Origin: an uncultured Tateyamaria sp.
Lineage (GTDB): Bacteria; Pseudomonadota; Alphaproteobacteria; Rhodobacterales; Rhodobacteraceae
Assembly (NCBI RefSeq): GCF_947487805.1
Contig: NZ_CANKXW010000005.1
Location: 1-64,000, forward strand
DNA: 64,000 bases
Direction: 5' to 3'
Positions within the stretch are counted from its first letter, which is position 1; every line of letters starts with the position of its first letter. Positions 15,615-24,280 of this stretch are shown one piece after another. The translations under genes were made by a program, and so were the position numbers. A model generated the notes under the pieces. It worked only from the letters and a program-made list of their open reading frames with translations. It did no database searches and was not told the DNA's origin.

Positions 15615-16883
15615 ATGACCGATACAACTTCATTGTTCCCCAAATATGCAAAATCCCGCCCCTTCGTGGCGCGCCACCCGTCGGTGCTGATCTTCCTCGT
15701 CTGCCTCGCGCTCTTTACCTTGGGCGTCACCATCCTGTCCGAGGGGTTCGGCATCGGCGTGATCTCAACCAGCTTCATCAAGACGCTGGGCAAGACGCTG
15801 TGCCTGTGCCTCGTGGCCCTCGCGATGGATCTGGTCTGGGGTTACACCGGCATTCTCAGCCTCGGGCACATGGCGTTTTTCGGCATCGGGGGCTACGCCA
15901 TCGGCATGTGGCTGATGTACGCGCGCACCGAAATCATCGTGGTGCAAAGCCTGGCTGCCGCGCCGCTGCCACCCACGCCGCAGGAAATCTCCGACGGTAT
16001 CGCCACGCAGATCTTTGGCGTCGTGGGCGCGTCGGAATTTCCGCCCATCTGGGCCTTTGCCCATTCGCTGCCCCTGCAACTCGCCGCCGTTGTGCTGGTG
16101 CCGGGCCTGCTGGCGCTGGTCTTTGGCTGGCTCGCCTTCCGCAGCCGGGTGACGGGCGTGTACCTGTCGATCCTGACACAGGCGATGACGCTGGCGCTCT
16201 CGCTCTACCTCTTCCAGAACGACAGCGGGCTGCGCGGCAACAACGGCCTGTCGGGCCTGCAAAACCTGCCGGGCCTCGACGCGGTTCCGCAGGACACCGT
16301 GTCGATGTGGTTCCTCTGGGCCTCGGCCGCCGCCCTCGGCCTGGGCTATGTGTTTGCCGCCTGGACCGTGTCGGGCAAGTTCGGCTCGGTCCTGCGTGCC
16401 ATTCGGGACAACGAGGCGCGCGTGCGCTTCCTCGGCTACTCGGTCGAGGCCTACAAGCTCTTCATCTTCACCGTCACCGCCATCATCGCGGCCATCGCGG
16501 GCGCGCTCTATTATCCGCAGGCGGGCATCATCAACCCCGCCGAAATCGCGCCCATCGCTTCGATCTACCTTGCGGTCTGGGTCGCCATCGGCGGGCGCGG
16601 CAGGCTCTATGGCGCGGTGATCGGCGCGGCCTTCGTATCGCTGCTGTCCACGTGGTTCACCGGCGGGCAGGCACCTGACATCAATCTCGGCGTCTACACC
16701 GTCCAATGGGTCGACTGGTGGACAATCCTGCTGGGCCTCAGCTTTGTCGCGGTCACGCTCTTTGCGCCCAAGGGCATCGGCGGCATTCTCGATCTGCTGG
16801 AACAACGGCGCAGCCCGGACCGCCACGGCGCGGACCTCGGTCCCGATGCGGGCGCCCTGCGTGAAAAGGAGGCGGACACATGA
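15615..16883 (+). CDS. urtC: Urea ABC transporter permease UrtC
   Basis: LivM-type permease partner of UrtB, 422 aa with about ten hydrophobic segments. The signature LVWGYTGILSLGHMAFFGIG and the later SVEAYKLFIFTVTAIIAAIA with VWVAIGGRGRLYGAVIGA are characteristic. The C-terminal tail after about residue 385 is charged and cytoplasmic. The stop overlaps the urtD start by four bases (ATGA), indicating translational coupling. Confidence 0.93.
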   Translation: MTDTTSLFPKYAKSRPFVARHPSVLIFLVCLALFTLGVTILSEGFGIGVISTSFIKTLGKTLCLCLVALAMDLVWGYTGILSLGHMAFFGIGGYAIGMWLMYARTEIIVVQSLAAAPLPPTPQEISDGIATQIFGVVGASEFPPIWAFAHSLPLQLAAVVLVPGLLALVFGWLAFRSRVTGVYLSILTQAMTLALSLYLFQNDSGLRGNNGLSGLQNLPGLDAVPQDTVSMWFLWASAAALGLGYVFAAWTVSGKFGSVLRAIRDNEARVRFLGYSVEAYKLFIFTVTAIIAAIAGALYYPQAGIINPAEIAPIASIYLAVWVAIGGRGRLYGAVIGAAFVSLLSTWFTGGQAPDINLGVYTVQWVDWWTILLGLSFVAVTLFAPKGIGGILDLLEQRRSPDRHGADLGPDAGALREKEADT

Positions 16884-17620
16884 GCAGTCTTCTCGAGGTC
16901 TCGGGCGTGTCGGTGTCCTTTGACGGGTTCAAGGCCATCAACAACCTCACCTTTCAGATCGGTGAGGCCGAGATGCGCGCCGTGATCGGGCCGAATGGTG
17001 CGGGCAAGACCACCTTCATGGACATCGTCACCGGCAAGACGCGCCCCGACGAGGGCCGGGTGCTCTGGGGCGAGAAATCGCAATCGCTCCTGTCCATGTC
17101 GGAAAGCCAGATCGCCCGGGCGGGCGTCGGGCGCAAATTCCAGCGCCCCACCGTGTTCGAGGACCAGACCGTGGCCGAGAACCTGATGCTGGCGATCAAG
17201 AAGAACCGCTCGCCCTTTGCCGTCCTCAATTTCCGTGCCACACGCGCGGATCAGGAAAAGGTGGCGGAACTGGCGGACGAAATTGGCCTTCTGGCCGCGC
17301 TCGAGCGCAAGTCGGGCGAGCTGAGCCACGGCCAGAAACAGTGGCTCGAGATTGGCATGCTCTTGGCGCAGGACCCGCGCCTTCTGTTGGTGGATGAACC
17401 GGCCGCGGGCATGACGCCCGCCGAACGCGAACATACCACCGACATCCTGGTGGAGGCGGCCAAGACCCGCGCGGTGGTCGTCGTCGAACATGACATGGAA
17501 TTCGTGCGCCGCCTGAACTGCAAGGTGACGGTGCTGCACGAAGGGTCGGTACTGGCCGAAGGCTCCATCGACCATGTCACATCGGATCAATCTGTCATCG
17601 AGGTGTATCTTGGCCGCTAA
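16880..17620 (+). CDS. urtD: Urea ABC transporter ATP-binding protein UrtD
   Basis: LivG-type ATPase, 246 aa. It has Walker A GPNGAGKTTFMD, the unusual signature LSHGQKQWLEIG that is typical of UrtD, Walker B LLLVDEPAAG, and the H-loop VVVVEHDMEFV. It hydrolyses ATP to drive urea import together with UrtE. The first codons overlap urtC and the last 11 bases overlap the chosen urtE start. Confidence 0.94.
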   Translation: MSSLLEVSGVSVSFDGFKAINNLTFQIGEAEMRAVIGPNGAGKTTFMDIVTGKTRPDEGRVLWGEKSQSLLSMSESQIARAGVGRKFQRPTVFEDQTVAENLMLAIKKNRSPFAVLNFRATRADQEKVAELADEIGLLAALERKSGELSHGQKQWLEIGMLLAQDPRLLLVDEPAAGMTPAEREHTTDILVEAAKTRAVVVVEHDMEFVRRLNCKVTVLHEGSVLAEGSIDHVTSDQSVIEVYLGR

Positions 17621-18317
17621 TTTGCTCGAAATTCAGGGGCTGACCCTGCACTATGGCGGCAGCGAGATCCTGCGCGGCGTCGATCTGACCGCGCGGCGGG
17701 GCGAGGTCACCTGCGTCATGGGCACCAACGGGGTGGGCAAGACGAGCCTGCTCAAGGCGATCTCGGGCACGCATCCGCGCAGCGACGGATCCTACCATCT
17801 GGACGGCGAGGCCATTGGCCCCGCCACTGCCCACGCGCTGGCGCAAAAGGGCGTGGCCTATGTGCCGCAGGGCCGCGAGATCTTTCCCTTTCTGACCGTG
17901 CAGGAAAACCTCGAGACCGGTTTCGCCTGCCTGCCGCGCGACAAACGCGCGGTCCCGGCCGAGATTTTCGAACTGTTCCCGATTCTCAGCGATTTCTTGC
18001 ACCGCCGTGGCGGCGATCTGTCCGGCGGCCAGCAACAGCAACTGGCCATCGCCCGCGCGCTGGTCACGGGCCCGAAACTGTTGCTGCTGGATGAGCCGAC
18101 CGAGGGCATCCAGCCCAATATCATCAAGCAGATGGGCGACGTGATCTCGAAACTGAGGGACATGGGGCAGATGGCCATCGTGCTGGTGGAGCAATATTTC
18201 GATTTTGCCCATGACCTTGGCGACCGCTTCACCGTGCTGGAACGTGGTGCGGTGAAGATGGCCGGCACACGGGCACAGATCGACCGCGCGGATCTGTTGG
18301 CGGCGGTGTCCGTCTGA
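17610..18317 (+). CDS. urtE: Urea ABC transporter ATP-binding protein UrtE
   Basis: LivF-type ATPase, 235 aa from the TTG at 17610, which is preceded by GAGGTG. An ATG at 17574 would add 12 residues with no family resemblance. It has Walker A GTNGVGKTSLLKAISG, signature LSGGQQQQLAIARAL, Walker B LLLLDEPTEGIQP and H-loop IVLVEQYFDFA; the Gln in place of the H-loop His is common in LivF-type proteins. It is the last gene of the operon. No urease genes are in the window. The gap 18318-18465 shows no clear terminator. Confidence 0.93.
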   Translation: MAANLLEIQGLTLHYGGSEILRGVDLTARRGEVTCVMGTNGVGKTSLLKAISGTHPRSDGSYHLDGEAIGPATAHALAQKGVAYVPQGREIFPFLTVQENLETGFACLPRDKRAVPAEIFELFPILSDFLHRRGGDLSGGQQQQLAIARALVTGPKLLLLDEPTEGIQPNIIKQMGDVISKLRDMGQMAIVLVEQYFDFAHDLGDRFTVLERGAVKMAGTRAQIDRADLLAAVSV

Positions 18318-18465
18318 TCCTGACGCCCGTTGTGAGGACGCGACGCCCGCCCGATTTTTCTGCGCGCAGGGGAACAATTCCATTAGCGTACGCATCCGTT
18401 TGCTTTGTGATGCGCTCGGCCCGCATGTGGCACGGGGCAGGAGATCACAGCAACGGAGCGCGGCG

Positions 18466-20126
18466 ATGTCCGACATCACAACCGACGTCCTGATCATCGG
18501 AACCGGGCTTGCGGGCTCTGCCACGGCGGCGCTGCTGTCGACCTACGGGATCCAGAACATGGTGATCAACCGCTATCGCTGGCTGGCCAACACGCCGCGC
18601 GCCCACATCACCAACCAGCGCACGATGGAGGTGCTGCGTGATCTGGGCCAGGACGTCGAGGCCGAGGCCTAATTGCACGCCACCGGACAGGACCTGATGG
18701 GCGAGAACGTGTTCTGCGAAAGCCGCGCGGGCGAAGAAATCGGGCGCATGAAGTCCTGGGGCACCCATCCCGACAGCCGCGCGGCGCATCAACTGGCCAG
18801 TCCCTGCCACAAGACCGACCTGCCCCAGACCTTCATGGAACCGCTGCTGTTCACCACCGCCTGCAAGCGCGGCACGCAGGCGCGCCTGTCCACCGAATAC
18901 CTGCGTCATGAACAGGATGCGGAGGGCGTGACAACCACGCTGCTCGACCGGCTGTCGGGCCGCGAATTTCAGGTGCGGGCCAAATACCTCGTGGGCGCGG
19001 ACGGTGGCAATTCGCTGGTGGCCGACCATATCGGCACCCCGTTCGAGGGTCAGATGGGTGTCGGCGGATCGATGAACATCCTCTTTCGCGCGGACCTGTC
19101 CCGATATGTCGCTCACCGGCCTTCTGTCCTGTATTGGGTGATGCAGCCGGGCGCGGATGTGGATGGCATCGGCATGGGGCTGGTGCGGATGATCCGGCCG
19201 TGGAACGAATGGTTGATCGTGTGGGGCTATGACATCAACGGACCGGCCCCCGATGTGACGCCCGAATTTACCACCGGCGTTGCGCGACAGCTGGTTGGCG
19301 ATCCCGGGCTTGAGATCGAGCTTTTTTCCGCCAACACATGGACGGTCCAACGACGCCTATGCCACCCACATGCAGAAAGACCGGGTGTTCATCATGGGCG
19401 ACGCCGCCCATCGCCATCCGCCATCGAACGGTCTGGGCTCCAACACCTCCATTCAGGACGCGTTCAACCTCGCGTGGAAGCTGTCGGCGGTGATCCGAGG
19501 GCAGGCGGGGGCGGCCCTGCTGGACAGTTATTCGCAGGAACGCGCGCCGATTGCGAAACAGATCGTAACCCGCGCCAACCAGTCCATCGGCGAATTTGGC
19601 CCGATCTTTCAGGCGCTGGGCATGACGGGCGGCGACGATGTGGGCGCGATCAAGGCGAACATGGATGCGCGTTGCGATCCCGGTGCAGAGGCAGAGGCGC
19701 AACGCGCCGCCCTGCGCGCGGCCATCGCGTTCAAATCCTATGAATTCGACGCCCACGGTGTCGAGATGAACCAACGCTACCGTTCCGATGCCATCGCCAA
19801 CGCTGGACAGCCGGAACCGGCGTTCGTGCGTGACGCAGAGCTGCATTATCAGCCCACCACGTGGCCCTGTGCGCGGCATGGTGCACGGCGGCGCGTCAGG
19901 TGGGGCAGGGCATGGGGCTGGAAATCCGTTGCCACGTCATCGGGCCGCGTCAAGCGTTCGTGGATCACGGGGGGGCGACTGGGCGCGGGGCTGCGAAATC
20001 TCGGACACGGGCGTGGTGCTGGTGCGGCCCGATCACCACGTGGCGTGGCGTGCGCGGGCGATGGCGGATGACCCGCAGGGGGATCTGCACCGTGTGCTGT
20101 CGGCGGTTCTGGCCCGCCCCGCCTGA
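18466..20126 (+). pseudogene. FAD-dependent aromatic monooxygenase (PheA/TfdB type), broken
   Basis: The N-terminus DVLIIGTGLAGSATAALLST is the FAD-binding Rossmann motif. A TAA at 18670-18672 interrupts it after VEAEA, the frame resumes with GENVFCESRAGEE and reaches LVGADGGNSLVADHIG (the DG motif). Near 19348 an extra C moves the frame; the GD motif RVFIMGDAAHRHPPSNGLGS appears in the next frame. Another shift near 19880-19950 leads to ISDTGVVLVRPDHHVAWRAR, the C-terminal thioredoxin-like domain. One nonsense and at least two frameshift lesions make an active product very unlikely. The intact protein would have been near 550 aa. Confidence 0.85.
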
Positions 20127-20188
20127 TATCCAGCTTGTGGACCGGGACGATCCTGTGCCCATATGCGGTAGAAACCAAGGACACCGCC

Positions 20189-21151
20189 ATGCAGACCATC
20201 CCCCTCGGACAGACCGGGCTCAGCGTTACACCCATCGCCTTTGGCGCATCGGGTCTGGGCAATATGCCCGACACCTACGGCTATGAGGTGTCCGAGGCAC
20301 AGGCCCGCGCGACGCTCGATGCGATTTTCGACAGCCCCGTCAACATGCTGGACACGTCCAACAACTATGGCTTTGGGCGCAGCGAAACCCGCATCGGCGA
20401 CGCGATCCGCGCGCGTGGCGGCGTGCCGGAAGGGTTCGTCCTGTCGACCAAGATCGACCGCGACATGGACACCGGCCGTCTGGATGCCGACCGGGTCCGC
20501 CGCTCCATCGAGGAAAGCCTGACCCGCCTCGGCGTGGACCGGGTGCAGCTGTTGCATCTGCACGATCCTGAACATGCCCGTGATCTGGGCGAGATCACGG
20601 GGCAGGGCGGGGCGCTCGACATGCTCTTTCAGCTCAAGGACGAGGGCATCGCAGATGCGGTGGGGCTGGCCATGGGGCGCACCGACATCATGTTCCCGAT
20701 CCTGCGAGAACGCCCCTTTGACGCGATCATCAGCCACAACCGCTTTACCCTGCTCAACCGCTCCGCCGCGGCGATGTTCGACCACGCCCAAACCCGCGGC
20801 ATCGCAGTGCTGAACGCGGCCCCATATGCTGGCGGCGTGCTGGCCAAGGGCAGTGCGGCGATGCCGATGATCACCTACCAATCCGCGACAGAGGCCCAAC
20901 TGGCCCCGGTGCGCACCATAGAAGAGACCTGCGCCGCCCATGGTGTGGCCCCCGGTGCCGCGGCCTTGCAATTTTCGGCGCGTGATCGCCGTGTGACATC
21001 CACTATCGTGGGGGTGACCAGCCCCGAACGGGTGGCGCAAACGCTGGACTGGGCCGCGGCAGAGATCCCGGCGGCCGCGTGGGACGCGCTGGGCGGGCTG
21101 CCCTTCGACGATGCCGACCCGGAGGCCAACCGCGTCTACAAACCGGGCTAG
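20189..21151 (+). CDS. Aldo/keto reductase
   Basis: NAD(P)-dependent carbonyl or sugar oxidoreductase of the AKR superfamily, 320 aa. It shows LGQTGLSVTPIAFGASGLGN at the N-terminus, NMLDTSNNYGFGRSE with catalytic Asp and Tyr, STKIDRD with the Lys, and LLHLHDPE with the His. The overall layout resembles the D-threo-aldose/fucose dehydrogenase group. ATG 20189 has AAGGA seven bases upstream. The IolB-like gene follows 26 bases later, so a sugar or inositol-related substrate is plausible but not determined. Confidence 0.85.
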   Translation: MQTIPLGQTGLSVTPIAFGASGLGNMPDTYGYEVSEAQARATLDAIFDSPVNMLDTSNNYGFGRSETRIGDAIRARGGVPEGFVLSTKIDRDMDTGRLDADRVRRSIEESLTRLGVDRVQLLHLHDPEHARDLGEITGQGGALDMLFQLKDEGIADAVGLAMGRTDIMFPILRERPFDAIISHNRFTLLNRSAAAMFDHAQTRGIAVLNAAPYAGGVLAKGSAAMPMITYQSATEAQLAPVRTIEETCAAHGVAPGAAALQFSARDRRVTSTIVGVTSPERVAQTLDWAAAEIPAAAWDALGGLPFDDADPEANRVYKPG

Positions 21152-21177
21152 CCCCGCACCAACCACAGGACATGACA

Positions 21178-21984
21178 ATGCCAGACCTGCTCAGAAAACC
21201 CTTTGGCACCCACGGCAAGGTGCACGACATCACGCCCGCCTCGGCCGGGTGGCGCTATGTGGGCTTTGGCCTCTACCGCCTGCGCGCGGGCGAAGAAGTG
21301 TCGGAGGCCACGGGCGACCGGGAAGTCATCCTTGTCATGGTCGAGGGCAAGGCGCACCTGACCGGCGCGGGCGAGGATTGGGGCGTGCTGGGTGACCGCA
21401 TGGACGTCTTTGAAAAGACGCCGCCCCACGCGCTGTACCTGCCCAACGACAGCACGTGGTCTGCAAGGGCCGAGACGGATTGCACCCTGGCCGTCTGCAG
21501 CGCGCCGGGGCGCGGCGGCCACCCCGCGCGCCGCATCGGGCCGGACGGCATCACGCTGACCCAGCGTGGCACCGGTACCAATACACGCCACATCAACAAC
21601 ATCGCGATGGAGCATGAGGACTATGCCGACAGCCTGCTGGTGACCGAGGTGTTCACCCCCGCGGGCCACTGGTCCAGCTATCCCAGCCACCGCCATGACG
21701 AGGATGATTATCCCCGCATCACCTATCTCGAGGAAACCTATTACCACCGGCTGAACCCGCAGACCGGATTTGGCGTCCAGCGGGTCTATACCGACAATGG
21801 CGATCTGGACGAGACGATGGCCGTGTCCGATGGCGACGTGGTGCTGGTGCCGCGCGGTCACCACCCTTGCGGCGCGCCTTACGGGTTCGAGATGTATTAT
21901 CTGAACGTAATGGCCGGACCCTTGCGCAAATGGCGGTTCGTGCCCGCGCCCGAGGTCGCGTGGATCCTTGAACGCGACGGCTGA
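21178..21984 (+). CDS. IolB-like 5-deoxy-glucuronate isomerase (copy 1)
   Basis: Cupin-type isomerase of inositol breakdown, 268 aa. Recognisable IolB lines are NTRHINNIAMEH, VTEVFTPAGHWSSYPSHRHD, ETYYHRLNPQTGFGVQRVYT and VLVPRGHHPCGAPYGFEMYYLNVMAG, including the metal-binding His pattern H-x-H and later Glu/His. ATG 21178 has AGGA at ideal distance; an ATG two codons upstream is too close. It lies away from the iol operon, where a second IolB-like gene occurs at 54748, so its substrate may differ. Its stop abuts that of rraA on the other strand. Confidence 0.82.
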   Translation: MPDLLRKPFGTHGKVHDITPASAGWRYVGFGLYRLRAGEEVSEATGDREVILVMVEGKAHLTGAGEDWGVLGDRMDVFEKTPPHALYLPNDSTWSARAETDCTLAVCSAPGRGGHPARRIGPDGITLTQRGTGTNTRHINNIAMEHEDYADSLLVTEVFTPAGHWSSYPSHRHDEDDYPRITYLEETYYHRLNPQTGFGVQRVYTDNGDLDETMAVSDGDVVLVPRGHHPCGAPYGFEMYYLNVMAGPLRKWRFVPAPEVAWILERDG

Positions 21985-22458
21985 TCAGATCAGTTGCCGG
22001 GTGCTGTGCAACACACCATCTGCATCGGCATAGACCCAGTCGCCGGGCTGAAAGGTCACGCCCCCAAAGCGGACCGGACCACCGACCGCACCACGAGCGC
22101 GTTTGCTGCTTTTGACCGGGCTGGTGCCAAGGGCAAAGACGACCGTGTCCATTGCATCGATCTCGGCACTGTCGCGGATGGCGGCATTCAGGATCAGCCC
22201 GGCCCAGCCATTCGCAATCGCCAATCCCGCCAGCATATCCCCCACCAGCGCCACACGTGTCGCGCCGCCGCCATCGACCACCAGCACCCGGCCATCCCCG
22301 GCGGTCTCCAGCTCTGCGCGCAGCAAGGCGTTGTCCTCATAGCAACTGACCGTCTGCACGGGTCCTGCGCAGAAACCCGTGCGGCCAAAGCGGCGAAAAG
22401 GCAGGTGCACAAGGCTGAGCGCATCGGCATGATCGTCAATCAGGTCTGCGGTTTTCAT
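21985..22458 (-). CDS. RraA family protein
   Basis: 157-aa member of the RraA/HMG-aldolase fold. GRVLVVDGGGATRVALVGDM and VRFGGVTFQPGDWVYADADG match the regulator of RNase E activity A, and NAAIRDSAEID holds the conserved R-D. Family members either inhibit RNase E or act as aldolases/decarboxylases on oxo acids. Here it overlaps the hydroxyacid dehydrogenase stop by four bases, which favours a metabolic role, but sequence alone does not decide. Confidence 0.75.
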   Translation of the reverse strand: MKTADLIDDHADALSLVHLPFRRFGRTGFCAGPVQTVSCYEDNALLRAELETAGDGRVLVVDGGGATRVALVGDMLAGLAIANGWAGLILNAAIRDSAEIDAMDTVVFALGTSPVKSSKRARGAVGGPVRFGGVTFQPGDWVYADADGVLHSTRQLI

Positions 22459-23537
22459 GTGGTGTCTCCTCCGGGTGTGGCTGGATCGCGGGCCTGTGCC
22501 ATTTGTGCTACGTCCTGCCCATCGGTGGCCCCGGCCAGCTTGTCGATCACGGCCAGCGACGCAACCGCCAGCCGCCGCATGGGATCGCCCGCGATCATCG
22601 CGCGGATGTCGTCCCGGATCATCTCTCCGATCAATTGCCGCCCACCGGGCACCGCAGCGGCACGGTGCGGCGACAGGATCACGCCATGGGCCTGCCGCAG
22701 CGCGTCATCCGCCGCCAGCGGCTCGGACGGGAACACATCGACCGCCGCCCGGATGTGCCCGCGCGTCACCGCGTCCCCCAGCGCATCGAAATCCACCAGA
22801 TGCGCCCGGCTGAGCAGGATCAGAACCGCCCCGCGCGGTATCCGTGCCAGCGCCTGCGCATCGATCATATGCCGGTTCTCGGATGTGGGCACGGCAGCGA
22901 CAAAAAGCACCTGCGACCCCTCCAGCACGTCCGCCAGCGCGGCCAGCGCGATCCCATAGTCCTGCGCCACCGCCGCAGGCAACCACGGGTCATAGGCGCT
23001 GATCCGCACCCCGAACGGGGCCAACAGCCGGGTCAATTCTTGCGCGATCTGCCCAAAGCCCACGAACCCGACCCGCGCACCAAAAAGCGTGAAATCCCGG
23101 TCCTCACGATCGGCCAGCCACGCCTCGCCCCCCGTACGGAACGCTTCGTGCTCAGCCACCAGCCCGCGCGCGGTGGACAGCGCCATGGCCAGCCCCATCT
23201 CGGCCACCGATTGCCGGAACCCGGGCGCACAGCTCAGCACCTCGACGCCCCGCGCAGCACAGGCGGCATAGTCAATCGTGTCCGGAAAGGCTCCCGACAC
23301 CTCGATCACCATCTTCAGATGTGGCGCCTGCGCAAGCGTCTGCGCCGTCACCCTCGGCGTCTCGGCAATCAGAACCTCGGCCTGCGGCATCGCGCGGGCC
23401 AGCACATCGTCGGGGATCGGCGCATCTTGCCCCCAGACCACATCGCACATTCCGTGCACCGCGCGCAGATCCTCCGCCCGGAACAGCTCGGTCAGGCCGC
23501 GCCAATGCGGGGCAAGAATGACAGTGGGTTTCGGCAT
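22455..23537 (-). CDS. D-2-hydroxyacid dehydrogenase family protein
   Basis: NAD(P)-dependent oxidoreductase of about 360 aa. It has a Rossmann motif GFVGFGQIAQELTRLLAPFG in the middle, catalytic Arg in LLSRAHLVDFDAL, Glu in DVFPSEPLA and His in ILSPHRAA. ATG 23537 has AGGA seven bases upstream. Stop and start overlap with rraA (ATGA), so the two are a translationally coupled pair, probably interconverting a 2-oxo acid and a hydroxy acid with the RraA-fold partner. The substrate is unknown. Confidence 0.83.
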   Translation of the reverse strand: MPKPTVILAPHWRGLTELFRAEDLRAVHGMCDVVWGQDAPIPDDVLARAMPQAEVLIAETPRVTAQTLAQAPHLKMVIEVSGAFPDTIDYAACAARGVEVLSCAPGFRQSVAEMGLAMALSTARGLVAEHEAFRTGGEAWLADREDRDFTLFGARVGFVGFGQIAQELTRLLAPFGVRISAYDPWLPAAVAQDYGIALAALADVLEGSQVLFVAAVPTSENRHMIDAQALARIPRGAVLILLSRAHLVDFDALGDAVTRGHIRAAVDVFPSEPLAADDALRQAHGVILSPHRAAAVPGGRQLIGEMIRDDIRAMIAGDPMRRLAVASLAVIDKLAGATDGQDVAQMAQARDPATPGGDTT

Positions 23538-23674
23538 GGCAGGGTCCTGTGATGACGTCCCCCACCGTTTCCCCGCCCGCACGCCCTGTCAAGCGGCGCA
23601 ACCCGACCGTTTGCGATCCGCGGATTTGCGGATATGCAGGGGATAGCACTCGCCAGTTATTCCAAGGGCACACC

Positions 23675-24274
23675 ATGACCGACACAGTCCAGTTCACCGC
23701 CATGAAGGACGGCACGCGCGAAGAGTACGAAATGCTCGAGGCGCTGGAACAGGTGCATCGCGCGGGCACCGCCGACAGGCTGCTGCGCGAACTGGCCAGC
23801 CAGGCCGAGGCGTCCCTCAGCGGCTACCGCATCACGCGACTGGAACACGGGCTTCAGGCGGCGACACGCGCGCGCCGCGCCGGGGCGGATATAGACTGGG
23901 TAGTGGCGGCCCTCCTGCACGACATCGGCGACGGGCTGGCACCACAGAACCACGACAAATTCGCCGCCGAGATCCTGCGCCCCTACCTGCGCGAAGAGGT
24001 CACCTGGACCGTCGAACACCACGGTATCTTCCAGATGTATTACTATGCCCACCACTACGGATGGGATCCCGAATTGCGCGCGCAATTCAAGGACAGCCCC
24101 TACTACCAGTCCTGCGTGGATTTCTGCGAGCGGTGGGATCAATCCAGCTTTGATCCAGACTATTCCATGGACCCGCTTGACAGTTTCGAAGACGAGGTGC
24201 GCAGGGTCTTCGCGCGCCCCGCCTATGATCCCGATGTGGTGCAGGCGGGCACGGTTTTGGGCGTGCCCGCCTGA
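23675..24274 (+). CDS. HD-domain protein, PhnZ/MIOX-like metal enzyme candidate
   Basis: 199 aa, soluble. Metal-ligand pattern of an HD protein: LEHGLQAA (H58), ALLHDIGDG (H82-D83), NHDKFAAEIL (H93), and TVEHHGIFQMYYYAHHY (H115/H116). The arrangement LEH-LQ-A...AALLHDIG resembles the small mixed-valent di-iron HD oxygenases such as PhnZ more than nucleotide phosphohydrolases, though it is usually labelled 'HD domain protein'. The residues before H58 (SGYRITR) do not obviously reproduce the PhnZ lid residues. AAGGG precedes the ATG. It is divergent from the hydroxyacid dehydrogenase and convergent with the next oxidoreductase (6-bp gap). Confidence 0.7.
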   Translation: MTDTVQFTAMKDGTREEYEMLEALEQVHRAGTADRLLRELASQAEASLSGYRITRLEHGLQAATRARRAGADIDWVVAALLHDIGDGLAPQNHDKFAAEILRPYLREEVTWTVEHHGIFQMYYYAHHYGWDPELRAQFKDSPYYQSCVDFCERWDQSSFDPDYSMDPLDSFEDEVRRVFARPAYDPDVVQAGTVLGVPA

Positions 24275-24280
24275 GCCGGG

